Notes under the pieces: generated by a model
What the model was told of the DNA's origin: nothing
The model's database searches: none
What the model saw: the letters and a program-made list of their open reading frames with translations, nothing else
Translations under genes and position numbers: made by a program
Shown here: positions 1 through 7,646 of the stretch, piece after piece
Numbering within the stretch: the stretch's first letter is position 1
Layout: each line of letters opens with the position of its first letter
Source: Agathobaculum massiliense
Lineage (GTDB): Bacteria; Bacillota; Clostridia; Oscillospirales; Butyricicoccaceae
Direction of reading: 5' to 3'
Length of the DNA: 64,000 bases
NCBI RefSeq assembly: GCF_900291975.1
Contig: NZ_OMPN01000001.1
Coordinates: 930,001-994,000 of the forward strand

Positions 1-1004
1 ACTGCGGAAACGCCGGCCGAGCCGATCAGCGGGTTGACCTTGCCGCCCGACAGCTTGCACATGATCTTGCCGAACAGCAGGCCGCCGATCGTGGAGAACA
101 TGAACGCGATCAAGCCGAGGACGATGATCTTGATCGTCTCCATGGTCAGGAACTTCTCCGCGACCGCCTTACACCCGACAGACAGGCCGAGGAAGATGGT
201 GACGATATTGCACAGCGTGTTTTGTGCCGTGTCGGACAAACGATCGGTCACGCCGCATTCGCGGAACAGGTTGCCCAGCATCAGCATGCCGATCAGCGGC
301 GCCGTATCCGGAATGAGCAGGATAACCACGGTCGCTACCGCGATGGGGAACACGATCTTCTCGGTCTTGGACACCGGACGGAGCTGCTCCATCTTGATCT
401 CGCGCTCCTTTTTGGTCGTCAGCGCGCGCATCAGCGGCGGCTGTATCAGGGGGATAAGCGCCATATAGGAATACGCGGCGATCGCGATTGCAGGCAGGTA
501 ATCCGCAGCCAGACGCGAGGTGACCAGGATAGCGGTCGGGCCGTCCGCGCCGCCGATAATGCCGATCGAAGCAGCTACATTCGGGGCAAAGCCCAGCGCC
601 AGCGCCATCAGGAACGCGGCAAAAATGCCGAGCTGCGCCGCCGCGCCCAGCAACAGCGAGGACGGCCGCGCGATCAAGGGGCCGAAGTCGGTCATCGCGC
701 CGATGCCAAGGAAAATCAGCGAGGGGTAGATCGCATGCTCTACCCCCTGATAGAACACCCACAGCATGCCGGGGCTGGCGCCGTTTGCCGGCGCGTTGAG
801 CAGGCCGGTCAGGGGGAAGTTCGCCAGCAGGATGCCGAACGCGATCGGTACAAGCAGCAGCGGCTCAAACTTTTTGCCGATGCCGAGAAACAGCAGCACA
901 AACGCGATCAGGATCATGACCAGGCTGCGCGGGTCGCTGAACAATGCGGCGAAGCCCGAGCCGGCCAGGATCTCCTCTAGCGCGCCTATAAATGAAAATT
1001 GCAT
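1..1004 (-). CDS. oadB: Sodium-pumping decarboxylase beta subunit (OadB family), C-terminus cut by window
   Basis: Integral membrane subunit that couples decarboxylation of carboxybiotin to sodium export. It starts at ATG 1004 behind GGGAGG and reads MQFSFIGALEEILAGSGF. About 334 of the roughly 375 residues expected for the family are visible before the window edge. The protein is very hydrophobic, with many membrane segments, and contains the conserved GIIGGADGPTAI segment typical of the beta subunit ion channel. It is the last visible gene of a four-gene minus-strand operon with a carboxyltransferase, a small membrane subunit and a biotin carrier. Family members act on oxaloacetate, methylmalonyl-CoA or glutaconyl-CoA. 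The neighbouring alpha subunit favours oxaloacetate, but the substrate is inferred. GC-rich codon use marks it as host DNA. Confidence 0.9.
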   Translation of the reverse strand, partial: MQFSFIGALEEILAGSGFAALFSDPRSLVMILIAFVLLFLGIGKKFEPLLLVPIAFGILLANFPLTGLLNAPANGASPGMLWVFYQGVEHAIYPSLIFLGIGAMTDFGPLIARPSSLLLGAAAQLGIFAAFLMALALGFAPNVAASIGIIGGADGPTAILVTSRLAADYLPAIAIAAYSYMALIPLIQPPLMRALTTKKEREIKMEQLRPVSKTEKIVFPIAVATVVILLIPDTAPLIGMLMLGNLFRECGVTDRLSDTAQNTLCNIVTIFLGLSVGCKAVAEKFLTMETIKIIVLGLIAFMFSTIGGLLFGKIMCKLSGGKVNPLIGSAGVSA

Positions 1005-1019
1005 GTTACGCGCCTCCCG

Positions 1020-1397
1020 TTACATCGTGCAAAGCGCCGTACCGGTTTCAACGGTCGCGCCCTTCTGCACGCTGACCGAACCGACGGTACCATCATGCGG
1101 CGCACAGATCTCATTTTCCATCTTCATCGCTTCCAAGATGAACAGGACGTCGCCCGCCTTTACCGCCTGTCCCGCCGCGCAGCGGACATCCAGAATCGTA
1201 CCCGGCATGGGCGCCGCGACGATCTCACCGCCAGCCGGAGCCGCCGGTGCGGGCGCGGCAGCCGGAGCCGGCGCTGCGGCCGGTGCGGGTGCGGCCGCCG
1301 GAGCCGCCGGCGCGCTCCCGACGCAGACCGCGCTTGCGGAGCCCTTGTCCACCTCAACCTCATACTGTTTCCCATTGAGTGTAACCAGATATTTCAT
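1020..1397 (-). CDS. Biotin carrier protein of the decarboxylase (biotin/lipoyl attachment domain)
   Basis: A 125-residue carrier that shuttles the carboxyl group between the alpha carboxyltransferase and the beta membrane subunit. Residues 1-25 form a short N-terminal segment. Residues 28-55 are an Ala-Pro linker typical of swinging biotin domains. The C-terminal biotinyl domain (about 58-125) contains the EAMKM motif at 89-93, with Lys92 as the biotinylated residue. The gene lies 15 nt downstream of the oadG-like gene and 15 nt upstream of the beta subunit, so the operon is tightly packed. The alpha subunit here has no biotin domain of its own, which fits this free-standing carrier. Confidence 0.9.
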   Translation of the reverse strand: MKYLVTLNGKQYEVEVDKGSASAVCVGSAPAAPAAAPAPAAAPAPAAAPAPAAPAGGEIVAAPMPGTILDVRCAAGQAVKAGDVLFILEAMKMENEICAPHDGTVGSVSVQKGATVETGTALCTM

Positions 1398-1412
1398 TGT
1401 TTTCTTTCCCCC

Positions 1413-1754
1413 TTATACAGCCTTGATAGACTTGAACACGAGCTGGTCGAGCGGAATGCCCGTTTCATGGCTTACGATCGCCATTACGCATGCCGCCTGT
1501 GTTTCGTCAACGCCCTCCAGCACGACCTGCGGCGCTGCGGCGGCCGGCGCGGGCGCGGCAGCGGGCGCAGCAACCGGAGCCGCTGCGGGCTGGGACGCCG
1601 CCGCGACCGGCGCGGCTTTCTTTTCCACGCCGCCGACGATACGGGACACCACAATGATGACGCCCCACAATAATGCCAGCATCAAAAATACGATCACAAA
1701 GCCGGACAGCGCAACCATCACTGCCTCGACCGGACTAAGCGGTCCTTGTATCAT
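1413..1754 (-). CDS. oadG: Small membrane subunit of sodium-pumping decarboxylase (OadG-like)
   Basis: A protein of about 113 residues with one hydrophobic segment near residues 14-38 (FVIVFLMLALLWGVIIVV), then an Ala/Pro-rich linker and a soluble C-terminal part. In this family the subunit assembles the alpha and beta subunits at the membrane. The ATG at 1754 is preferred over an in-frame TTG at 1760, because AAGGAGG lies at proper spacing inside the end of the upstream alpha-subunit gene. The two genes are 2 nt apart, implying translational coupling. Identity comes from topology and operon position, because the family diverges strongly in sequence. Confidence 0.75.
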   Translation of the reverse strand: MIQGPLSPVEAVMVALSGFVIVFLMLALLWGVIIVVSRIVGGVEKKAAPVAAASQPAAAPVAAPAAAPAPAAAAPQVVLEGVDETQAACVMAIVSHETGIPLDQLVFKSIKAV

Positions 1755-1756
1755 AG

Positions 1757-3133
1757 TCAACCGACCTCCTTGAACGAATAACTTGCGGTAAAGGTCTGAT
1801 CGCGGCGGTCAAAATACTGCTCCGCCTGTTGCGGGAACGCGATGTAGGAAAGCACGTCCTCCTCGCTCCGCGCGCGGCTACCCAGGTAGGCCTTCGCCTC
1901 TTCAAATTCCGGCTTGAGCGTATCCGCGAAGCGGCCGGTCATCGGCTGCTCGTCGCCCAGCACCTTTTTCGCCAGCTCCGGAGCAATTTTGCCCGGCGCC
2001 TTGCCATATTCGCCCTTGATATAGCTTTTGATCTCCTTGCCGATGGATTTATACCGCTCGCCGAGCAGGACGTTGACCGTTGCCTGCACGCCAACCATCT
2101 GCGAAAGCGGGGTGACAAGCGGCGGGTAACCCATGTCCTCACGCACGCGGGGGGTTTCCTCCAGCACGGCCTCCAGTTTGTCAATCGCGTTCTGCGCCTT
2201 GAGCTGCGCCACCAGGTTGGACAGCATGCCGCCCGGGATCTGGTAGTTGAGCGCATCGGTCTTGGTGGACAGCACATAGGGGTCGAACAGCCCGTTAGCC
2301 GAGAACTTGTCCTTGACCGGCAGGAAGAAGTCGTTTACCTTTTTCAACTGCTTGCTGTCCACGCCGCAGTCAAAGCCCATCTGCGCCAGCGCATAGACCA
2401 GCGACTCGGTCGCGGGCTGGCTGGTGCCGCCGGAGAAGCACGAGGTCGCGCAGTCGATGCCGGCCGCGCCCGCTTCCGCCGCCTTGAGGTAGGTCATATA
2501 GCCCAGGCCGGTGGTCGCATGGGTATGCACATAAACCGGCAGCTTGATGTTTTCGCGCAGCGCCGTGACAAGGTCGTAGCATTCCTGCGGCGACATGATG
2601 CCCGCCATATCCTTGATGCAGAGCGAATTGCAGCCAAGCGCTTCGATCTGCTTGCCCAGGGAGACGAACATCTCCAGATTGTGAATGGGGCTGAGCGTGT
2701 AGCAGATACAGCCCTGCGCATGGCCGCCCGCCTTGAGGCATTCATCCACGGCGGTTTCGATGTTGCGCATATCGTTGAGCGCGTCGAAAATGCGGATGAT
2801 ATCCATTCCGTTCTCCACACTCCTGCGCACAAAGCGGCGGACGGTATCGTCCGAATAATGGTGGTAGCCCAGCAGATTCTGGCCGCGCAGCAGCATCTGC
2901 AGCTTGGTGTTTTTCATGTGGGATTTGATTTTGCGCAGCCGCTCCCAAGGATCCTCGTGCAGGTAACGCAGGCAGCTGTCGAATGTCGCACCGCCCCAGC
3001 ATTCGATCGAATGATAGCCGGCCTTGTCCATATCGTCCAGTACGGCTTCAAAATCGTCAAACGGCATACGGGTTGCGATCAACGACTGCTGTGCATCGCG
3101 CAGCACGGTTTCGGTGATGTGCATTTGTTTCAC
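1757..3133 (-). CDS. oadA: Oxaloacetate decarboxylase alpha subunit / carboxyltransferase
   Basis: Cytoplasmic carboxyltransferase of about 458 residues that moves CO2 from the substrate to biotin. The N-terminus carries the HMGL-like TIM barrel signature ETVLRDAQQSLIATRM followed by GGATFD. The later VYVHTHATTGLG segment matches the metal-binding region of OadA, PycB and the transcarboxylase 5S subunit. The conserved carboxylase domain fills the C-terminal half and there is no biotin domain. GTG 3133 is chosen as start because AAAGGAGGGC precedes it at good spacing. The in-frame ATG at 3124 is a weaker choice. This is the first gene of the operon and is followed by the membrane subunit after 2 nt. 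A role as pyruvate carboxylase subunit B cannot be ruled out by sequence alone, but the beta subunit beside it argues for a sodium pump. Confidence 0.9.
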   Translation of the reverse strand: MKQMHITETVLRDAQQSLIATRMPFDDFEAVLDDMDKAGYHSIECWGGATFDSCLRYLHEDPWERLRKIKSHMKNTKLQMLLRGQNLLGYHHYSDDTVRRFVRRSVENGMDIIRIFDALNDMRNIETAVDECLKAGGHAQGCICYTLSPIHNLEMFVSLGKQIEALGCNSLCIKDMAGIMSPQECYDLVTALRENIKLPVYVHTHATTGLGYMTYLKAAEAGAAGIDCATSCFSGGTSQPATESLVYALAQMGFDCGVDSKQLKKVNDFFLPVKDKFSANGLFDPYVLSTKTDALNYQIPGGMLSNLVAQLKAQNAIDKLEAVLEETPRVREDMGYPPLVTPLSQMVGVQATVNVLLGERYKSIGKEIKSYIKGEYGKAPGKIAPELAKKVLGDEQPMTGRFADTLKPEFEEAKAYLGSRARSEEDVLSYIAFPQQAEQYFDRRDQTFTASYSFKEVG

Positions 3134-3386
3134 GAATATGCCCTCCTTTACCGGCAAAACAGGGTATGAAAACAAAACTCTACCTACTACCCCATTTTAC
3201 TTAATTTTATCATAGCACTTTCCTCCCAGGCATGCAATGTTTTTATTTTAACAAAGTTGTTTTGCTTATTTTGTCTGTATTTTCATGTGTTCTTGGATTG
3301 ACAATCGTCCCGTCATACAGTATGATATAAAAATACTGTGCGTATTGCCTTCCCTTTTTAACCGCGGTGTTGTGCCGCGCAGGGGC

Positions 3387-3415
3387 TTGCCGGAACGCGA
3401 CCCATCTGTTATAAT
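3387..3415 (+). promoter_or_regulatory. Sigma-70-type promoter before the decayed tRNA-Arg
   Basis: TTGCCG (3387-3392) and TATAAT (3410-3415) are separated by exactly 17 bp. The promoter points at the tRNA-like sequence that begins 23 bp downstream of the -10 box, as expected for a tRNA gene. Confidence 0.65.
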
Positions 3416-3438
3416 AAAGGCAATCACAACATATTTAT

Positions 3439-3500
3439 GTCTCCGTACCTCAGCAGGATAGAGGGTCCGCCTCCTAAGGTTGCGTTACAACGGCCACCTC
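3439..3500 (+). pseudogene. Decayed tRNA-Arg(CCT)-like sequence
   Basis: The first 40 nt look like a tRNA: a GTCTCCG acceptor strand, a pairing D-stem (CCTC with GAGG), a D-loop and an anticodon loop CTCCTAA identical to that of the intact tRNA at 3564. After the anticodon loop the sequence no longer pairs: no T-arm and no matching 3' acceptor strand (CGGAGAC) follow. The 3' half has been lost or replaced, possibly by an old integration or excision event in the anticodon region. The intact promoter suggests it was once expressed. Confidence 0.6.
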
Positions 3501-3520
3501 AAAAAAAACTAAATAAGGGA

Positions 3521-3549
3521 TTGCAGTTCGACTTTGATCGGGCTATAAT
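3521..3549 (+). promoter_or_regulatory. Promoter of tRNA-Arg(CCT)
   Basis: TTGCAG (3521-3526), a 17-bp spacer and a perfect TATAAT (3544-3549). The tRNA starts 15 nt after the -10 box. Confidence 0.75.
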
Positions 3550-3563
3550 CATATATCAGACAC

Positions 3564-3640
3564 GTCCATATAGCTCAGCTGGATAGAGCACACGCCTCCT
3601 AAGCGTGGGGTCGGAGGTTCAAATCCTCTTATGGACGCCA
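3564..3640 (+). tRNA. tRNA-Arg, anticodon CCT (reads AGG)
   Basis: A complete cloverleaf is visible. The acceptor strand GTCCATA pairs with TATGGAC. The D-stem is GCTC/GAGC. The anticodon stem CACGC/GCGTG holds the loop CTCCTAA with anticodon CCT at 3598-3600. The T-stem GGAGG/CCTCT includes one G-T pair around TTCAAAT. The discriminator is G and CCA is encoded at 3638-3640. Mobile DNA begins at or just after its 3' end, so it is the probable integration site of the ICE. The right-hand copy of the site would lie outside the window. Confidence 0.95.
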
Positions 3641-3649
3641 GTGAACAAC

Positions 3650-3687
3650 GCCGAAAGCCTTTGTTTTCAAGGGTTTTCGGCTTTTCT
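3650..3687 (+). terminator. Rho-independent terminator after tRNA-Arg
   Basis: GCCGAAA-GCC-TTG pairs with CAA-GGG-TTTTCGGC around a TTTT loop, followed by TTTTCTT. It would end the tRNA transcript. Confidence 0.75.
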
Positions 3688-3801
3688 TATATAAAAAGCT
3701 ACGAAAAAGCTCTTTCACTGTATGAGATAAAATTCTACTCCAAAATTTGATTTTTGACAACCCCTCCAGAATCGAACGGTTGTTATAAGACAAAATCGCC
3801 A

Positions 3802-3892
3802 GCTAATTTTTAGCAGAAAACGGGCTGTTCTTGCTAATGAAAATGCCCTTCCTGCTAATCAGCCCCAAAATCGTGCCAAAAATCCAGCTAAT
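3802..3892 (+). repeat. Four direct GCTAAT repeats near the ICE left end
   Basis: GCTAAT occurs at 3802, 3833, 3854 and 3887, always in the same orientation and spaced 31, 21 and 33 bp. The first, second and fourth are followed by T- or A-rich bases. They lie 160-250 bp inside the presumed ICE end and upstream of the replication initiator gene. Integrase arm sites and initiator-binding iterons are both possible. No gene is visible between 3641 and 4052 apart from these repeats and two terminators. Confidence 0.5.
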
Positions 3893-3960
3893 CAAAAAAG
3901 GCGGATGTTTTGAATACCATGCAGTTATAGCAGATAAAATTAAATATCGTTATGTACATA

Positions 3961-4008
3961 GAGCGTCTATTTGCCCCGCATTGGGGATGGATAGGCGCTC
4001 TTTTTTTA
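3961..4008 (+). terminator. Strong rho-independent terminator upstream of the first ICE genes
   Basis: GAGCGTCTAT pairs with ATAGGCGCTC, an inner CCCC/GGGG pairing extends the structure, and TTTTTTT follows. The ribosome binding site of the next gene starts only about 30 nt later, which leaves no room for a promoter in between. It therefore looks like an attenuator for the first ICE operon. Confidence 0.8.
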
Positions 4009-4052
4009 TGCCCAAACCCATGGGCAAATACAAGAGATTGGAGGTGTTTTAT

Positions 4053-4277
4053 TTGAGCAAGCCTGTTTATACCGCAGACAAGCCGAGCGACTGTCATTAC
4101 TGCTACTTCTGGACGAATGGCAGAAAGGGCTGCCGTCTGGGTAGAAATAATTGCTACTACTTAATCTCTTTGCCGCCGAAACCCAAGTCGGAATGTGATG
4201 GCTGTCCCTATGGGCGAGATCACCCGTGCATTGGTTGGTGTACGAAGAAGGTTATGCGTGAAGTGGGGCTTCGTTGA
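4053..4277 (+). CDS. Cysteine-rich small ICE protein of unknown function
   Basis: A 74-residue protein starting at TTG 4053, with GGAGG 8 nt upstream. An in-frame ATG much further upstream (3831) lies in the repeat/terminator region and has no ribosome binding site. It holds about ten cysteines, including CHYC, CDGC and several single Cys, with two His, which suggests one or two small zinc-binding knuckles. It is the first gene after the leader terminator and is followed one base later by the next small gene. I do not recognise a named family. Its position before the initiator gene suggests a role in ICE replication or control, which is inference only. Confidence 0.6.
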   Translation: MSKPVYTADKPSDCHYCYFWTNGRKGCRLGRNNCYYLISLPPKPKSECDGCPYGRDHPCIGWCTKKVMREVGLR

Positions 4278-4278
4278 T

Positions 4279-4413
4279 ATGGATGTGTATGAACAGGAAT
4301 ACCGCTTCTACTATTTTGCCCGATGTCCTTACGAAAAGACGGATACGACTTTCCGCAGCATTCCGCTGACAACAGAAAGTTTTCCGCAGAAAGAAGGTGG
4401 TGAAGCCGTGTGA
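4279..4413 (+). CDS. Small ICE protein of unknown function (44 residues)
   Basis: Starts at ATG 4279, one base after the preceding stop codon, and ends by overlapping the GTG start of the initiator gene by four bases, so all three genes appear translationally coupled. The sequence begins MDVYEQEYRFYYFARCPYEK and is rich in aromatic residues. No family is recognised. An upstream in-frame start exists, but it would overlap the previous gene and lacks a binding site. Confidence 0.5.
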   Translation: MDVYEQEYRFYYFARCPYEKTDTTFRSIPLTTESFPQKEGGEAV

Positions 4414-5339
4414 GTTTTGATTATTTTTACGGTCAGCAATCCGATCTATTCACATTCTATCGAGTTCCGAAGGTGTTGTTCACGAACGAGAGGTTCTGGA
4501 ATATTTCTGCCGATGCCAAGATGCTGTATGGCATTTTGCTTGACCGCATGAGCCTGTCTGCCAAGAATGGTTGGATAGATAAAAACGGTAGAGTGTATAT
4601 CATTTTTACAATCGACGAAGCGAAGATGGCTCTGAACTGTGCTGAACAAAAGGCTATCAAGCTGCTCAGTGAACTTGAGAAGAAAGCAGGATTGATTGAA
4701 CGTAAGCGCCAGGGTTTGGGAAAGCCCAACCTGATCTATGTGAAGAACTTTATCTCTGCTGTGGATTCACAACTCTTGAATTGTGAAAATCACAATTCTG
4801 GAACAATGGAAATCACAACTCAAGAACTTCCGAAATCACAATGTAATAATACTGATATTAAAAATACTGAATTTAGTGATACTGATTCTATCTTTCCTTC
4901 CGGAAATGGTGGAATGATGGACGAGAATGACCGGTATCAAGAATACTTTGATTATTTCTCGGATCAGCTTAGTATGGATTTGTTGAAGAAGGATTACCCT
5001 TACGATTCCGAAATGCTGGATAACATTCTGGAGTTGATCGTTGAAACAGTTTGCACGAAGCGACCGTTGATTCGCATTGGTGCAGAGGAGCGTCCGGCAG
5101 AAATTGTCCGCAGTCGGTTTATGAAACTGAATGCCGAACACATTCGATATGTTATGGACTGCTTCAAGGAGAACACCACAAAGATTAGAAATATCCGTCA
5201 GTATATGCTGACTACGATATACAATGCGCCGACGACAATAGACACCTACTACGATGCTCTTGTTCGGCACGATATGTCACACGGATATTTGGAAGGAGGA
5301 TTTAAGAAATTGAAAATGAAGCGAGAGGAAGGAGAGTGA
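4410..5339 (+). CDS. Replication initiator, RepA_N domain protein (DUF6017 type)
   Basis: A 309-residue protein. Residues about 10-100 match the RepA_N initiator fold: FYRVPKVLFTNERFWNIS, then AKMLYGILLDRMSLS and a winged-helix region with KAIKLLSELEKKAGLIERKR. A polar, Asn/Thr-rich linker (about 125-165) leads to a helical C-terminal domain (about 175-305) of the DUF6017 type found with such initiators. RepA_N proteins start replication of low-copy plasmids and of many ICEs in their circular form. The gene starts at GTG 4410 and overlaps the upstream stop. ParA follows after 6 nt, so initiation and partition form one unit. The origin it acts on is not certain. Repeats at 3802-3892 are one candidate. 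Confidence 0.8.
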   Translation: MSFDYFYGQQSDLFTFYRVPKVLFTNERFWNISADAKMLYGILLDRMSLSAKNGWIDKNGRVYIIFTIDEAKMALNCAEQKAIKLLSELEKKAGLIERKRQGLGKPNLIYVKNFISAVDSQLLNCENHNSGTMEITTQELPKSQCNNTDIKNTEFSDTDSIFPSGNGGMMDENDRYQEYFDYFSDQLSMDLLKKDYPYDSEMLDNILELIVETVCTKRPLIRIGAEERPAEIVRSRFMKLNAEHIRYVMDCFKENTTKIRNIRQYMLTTIYNAPTTIDTYYDALVRHDMSHGYLEGGFKKLKMKREEGE

Positions 5340-5345
5340 CGATAA

Positions 5346-6173
5346 ATGTCGAAAAAAGCAACCATCATTGCGGTGGTCAATCAGAAAGGAGGCACTGGAA
5401 AGACCACCACCACCGAGAATCTGGGCGTTGGCTTGGCTCTTGAAGGAAAAAAGGTGCTTCTGGTAGACACCGATCCCCAGGCTTCCCTGACGGTCAGTTT
5501 GGGCAATCCCTGCCCGGATGATCTGTCTCCGACACTTTCCGATCTGATGGGAAAGATTATGATGGAAAACCCTATTACTCCCGATGAAGGGATTCTTCAT
5601 CATCCGGAGGGCGTTGATTTGGTGCCGTCCAACATCGAACTCTCAGGTATGGAGGTAGCACTGGTCAATGCCATGAGCCGGGAAACCATTCTCCGGCAAT
5701 ACCTGGATACAGTCAAACAGAATTATGATTACATTCTTCTTGACTGTATGCCGTCTTTGGGTATGCTGACCGTCAATGCGTTGGCAGCTGCCGACAATGT
5801 GCTGATACCGGTTCAGGCAGCATACCTTCCTGCAAAGGGTCTGGAACAGCTGCTTGGAACCATCAACAAGGTCAAGAGGCAAATCAACCCGAAACTGAGG
5901 ATTGAAGGGATTCTTCTGACGATGGTGGACAGCCGCACCAACTACTCCAAAGACATCAGCAATCTGATTCGGGAGAGCTACGGCGGAAAGCTGAAGGTTT
6001 ACAAGACCGACATTCCCCGCTCTGTCCGTGCAGAGGAAATCAGCGCAGAGGGAACCAGTATCTTCAAGCATGATCCCAAAGGCAAAGTTGCCGAAGCCTA
6101 TAAAATTCTGACGAAGGAGGTGTTAAACAATGCAGAAAAAAGGCGCAAACATCAGCTTGAAGGGGTACGATGA
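5346..6173 (+). CDS. parA: ParA-family partition ATPase
   Basis: A 275-residue P-loop ATPase of the ParA/Soj group. It has the deviant Walker A motif KGGTGKTTT near residues 14-22, the VDTDPQASLT segment near 41-50 and the Walker B-like LLDCMPSLGMLT. Such proteins bind DNA non-specifically and move ParB-bound DNA, keeping the excised ICE circle in both daughter cells. A ribosome binding site (AGGAAGGAGAG) lies inside the end of the initiator gene. Its 3' end overlaps the parB start by 44 bp. Confidence 0.9.
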   Translation: MSKKATIIAVVNQKGGTGKTTTTENLGVGLALEGKKVLLVDTDPQASLTVSLGNPCPDDLSPTLSDLMGKIMMENPITPDEGILHHPEGVDLVPSNIELSGMEVALVNAMSRETILRQYLDTVKQNYDYILLDCMPSLGMLTVNALAAADNVLIPVQAAYLPAKGLEQLLGTINKVKRQINPKLRIEGILLTMVDSRTNYSKDISNLIRESYGGKLKVYKTDIPRSVRAEEISAEGTSIFKHDPKGKVAEAYKILTKEVLNNAEKRRKHQLEGVR

Positions 6174-7056
6174 TATTTTCTCCACCGATCAATCCAGAGC
6201 TGAAGCCCAGCAGGAGCGTGTGCAGGAAATTCCGCTTTCTGAGCTACACCCCTTTGAGGGACACCCCTTCCGTGTGGTTGATGATGAAGAAATGATGAAA
6301 ACGGCAGAGAGCGTCCGAGATTTCGGAGTTCTCACTCCTGCGATTGTCCGTCCTGACCCCGACGGTGGTTATGAAATCGTTTCTGGTCACAGGCGGCACC
6401 GGGCATCGGAGCTTGCGGGTAAGGAAACCATGCCTGCGATTGTTCGTGACCTGGACGATGATGCAGCCATTATTTTGATGGTTGATGCGAATTTGCAGAG
6501 GGAGAGTATCCTGCCGAGTGAAAGAGCATTTGCTTATAAGATGAAGCTGGATGCGATTAAACATCAAGGTCAACGCACCGATTTAACTTCATCCCAAGTT
6601 GGGATGAAGTTGCAGGCAATGGATATAGTCGGTCAGGAGGCAGGAGAAAGCAGAAATCAGGTACACCGTTATATCCGTCTGACCGAACTGATTCCGGAAC
6701 TGCTGGATATGGTAGATACGGGTCAGATCAAATTCAATCCTGCGGTGGAGCTTTCCTATCTGGCAAGTGAAGAACAGAAGGATTTTCTTTCTGCAATGGA
6801 TTATGCTCAAGCAGCTCCTTCCCTTTCGCAAGCACAGCGAATTAAAAAGCTCGCACAGGAGGGCGAGTGTACGCTGGATGCGATGTGCGAGATTATGAAT
6901 GAAATCAAGAAGGGAGAGCTGGACAGAGTAACCTTCAAAACGGATTCGTTGCGAAAATACTTCCCGAAGTCCTATACCAACAAGCAGATGGAGGATAAAA
7001 TCATTCAGCTTTTGGAGCAATGGCAGAAAAAAAGAGAAAAATCAATGGAAAGGTAA
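6130..7056 (+). CDS. parB: ParB-family partition protein
   Basis: A 308-residue CTP-dependent clamp-type DNA-binding protein. The N-terminal ParB/Srx domain covers about residues 35-130, with LHPFEGHPFRV and the nucleotide-binding GHRRHRA motif near residue 86. A helix-turn-helix segment follows (about 150-200). The start ATG at 6130 has AAGGAGG upstream, so the 44-bp overlap with parA is real and suggests coupled expression. The parS target was not located. The gene ends just before a small accessory gene in the same operon. Confidence 0.9.
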   Translation: MQKKGANISLKGYDDIFSTDQSRAEAQQERVQEIPLSELHPFEGHPFRVVDDEEMMKTAESVRDFGVLTPAIVRPDPDGGYEIVSGHRRHRASELAGKETMPAIVRDLDDDAAIILMVDANLQRESILPSERAFAYKMKLDAIKHQGQRTDLTSSQVGMKLQAMDIVGQEAGESRNQVHRYIRLTELIPELLDMVDTGQIKFNPAVELSYLASEEQKDFLSAMDYAQAAPSLSQAQRIKKLAQEGECTLDAMCEIMNEIKKGELDRVTFKTDSLRKYFPKSYTNKQMEDKIIQLLEQWQKKREKSMER

Positions 7057-7064
7057 GGTAAAAA

Positions 7065-7592
7065 ATGTTTACACCCAAAAACATTCAGGGCGCTTTGGAA
7101 GAACTCTACGACCTTTGCGATCCTGATTATATGGTAGATATGCTCGTAAACTACAGTGAGGAGTTCGATGATATTTCTCCTGCGCTTCTGGCAAAGTCGT
7201 TTCAGAAAAATGCCGAGATGATTAGCGAGTATCGAGTATTGTCCTCTGCTGGTGAGGGTATCGACTATCAGGGAAAGGTACTTCTGAACAGCAGAGCCGT
7301 GCGGCTTCTGTCCTATGTAGAAGATATGAGCGGCGATGAAAAAGTTCGCACGATTCAGAGCAAGGAGCTGTGGTTAGCAGAAGATATGACATTCTATGTG
7401 GTGTCCTGTATGTCTACGATCACGATGGACAAGGAAGAAGCCATTTGTCTTAACGAACACCGCAGCGTGGTTACTACGGTGGAATGCGAGGACGATATTT
7501 TCTTCGACATGGGTTCCCTGATTTGCGAACTGGACGATATTTGCTTGTTCGAGCTTTTAGCCGATGTGGATGCGACTATTTATGAACTGTAA
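7065..7592 (+). CDS. ICE accessory protein of unknown function
   Basis: A 175-residue acidic protein that starts 8 nt after parB. It contains no membrane segment or obvious catalytic motif. The sequence is rich in Asp/Glu (for example CEDDIFFDMGSLICELDD). It travels with the partition genes and the PcfM-like gene and so belongs to the ICE backbone, but I do not recognise the family. Confidence 0.6.
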   Translation: MFTPKNIQGALEELYDLCDPDYMVDMLVNYSEEFDDISPALLAKSFQKNAEMISEYRVLSSAGEGIDYQGKVLLNSRAVRLLSYVEDMSGDEKVRTIQSKELWLAEDMTFYVVSCMSTITMDKEEAICLNEHRSVVTTVECEDDIFFDMGSLICELDDICLFELLADVDATIYEL

Positions 7593-7646
7593 CAGGTTCA
7601 TGGATGGTCGCTTTTCTTATTTCCAAAGAAACGGAGGTATCGAAAC

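Noticed and set aside
1829..3169. A 446-codon plus-strand frame opposite oadA
   Set aside because: It is antisense to a strongly conserved carboxyltransferase and shows Arg/Leu-rich composition typical of shadow frames in GC-rich DNA.
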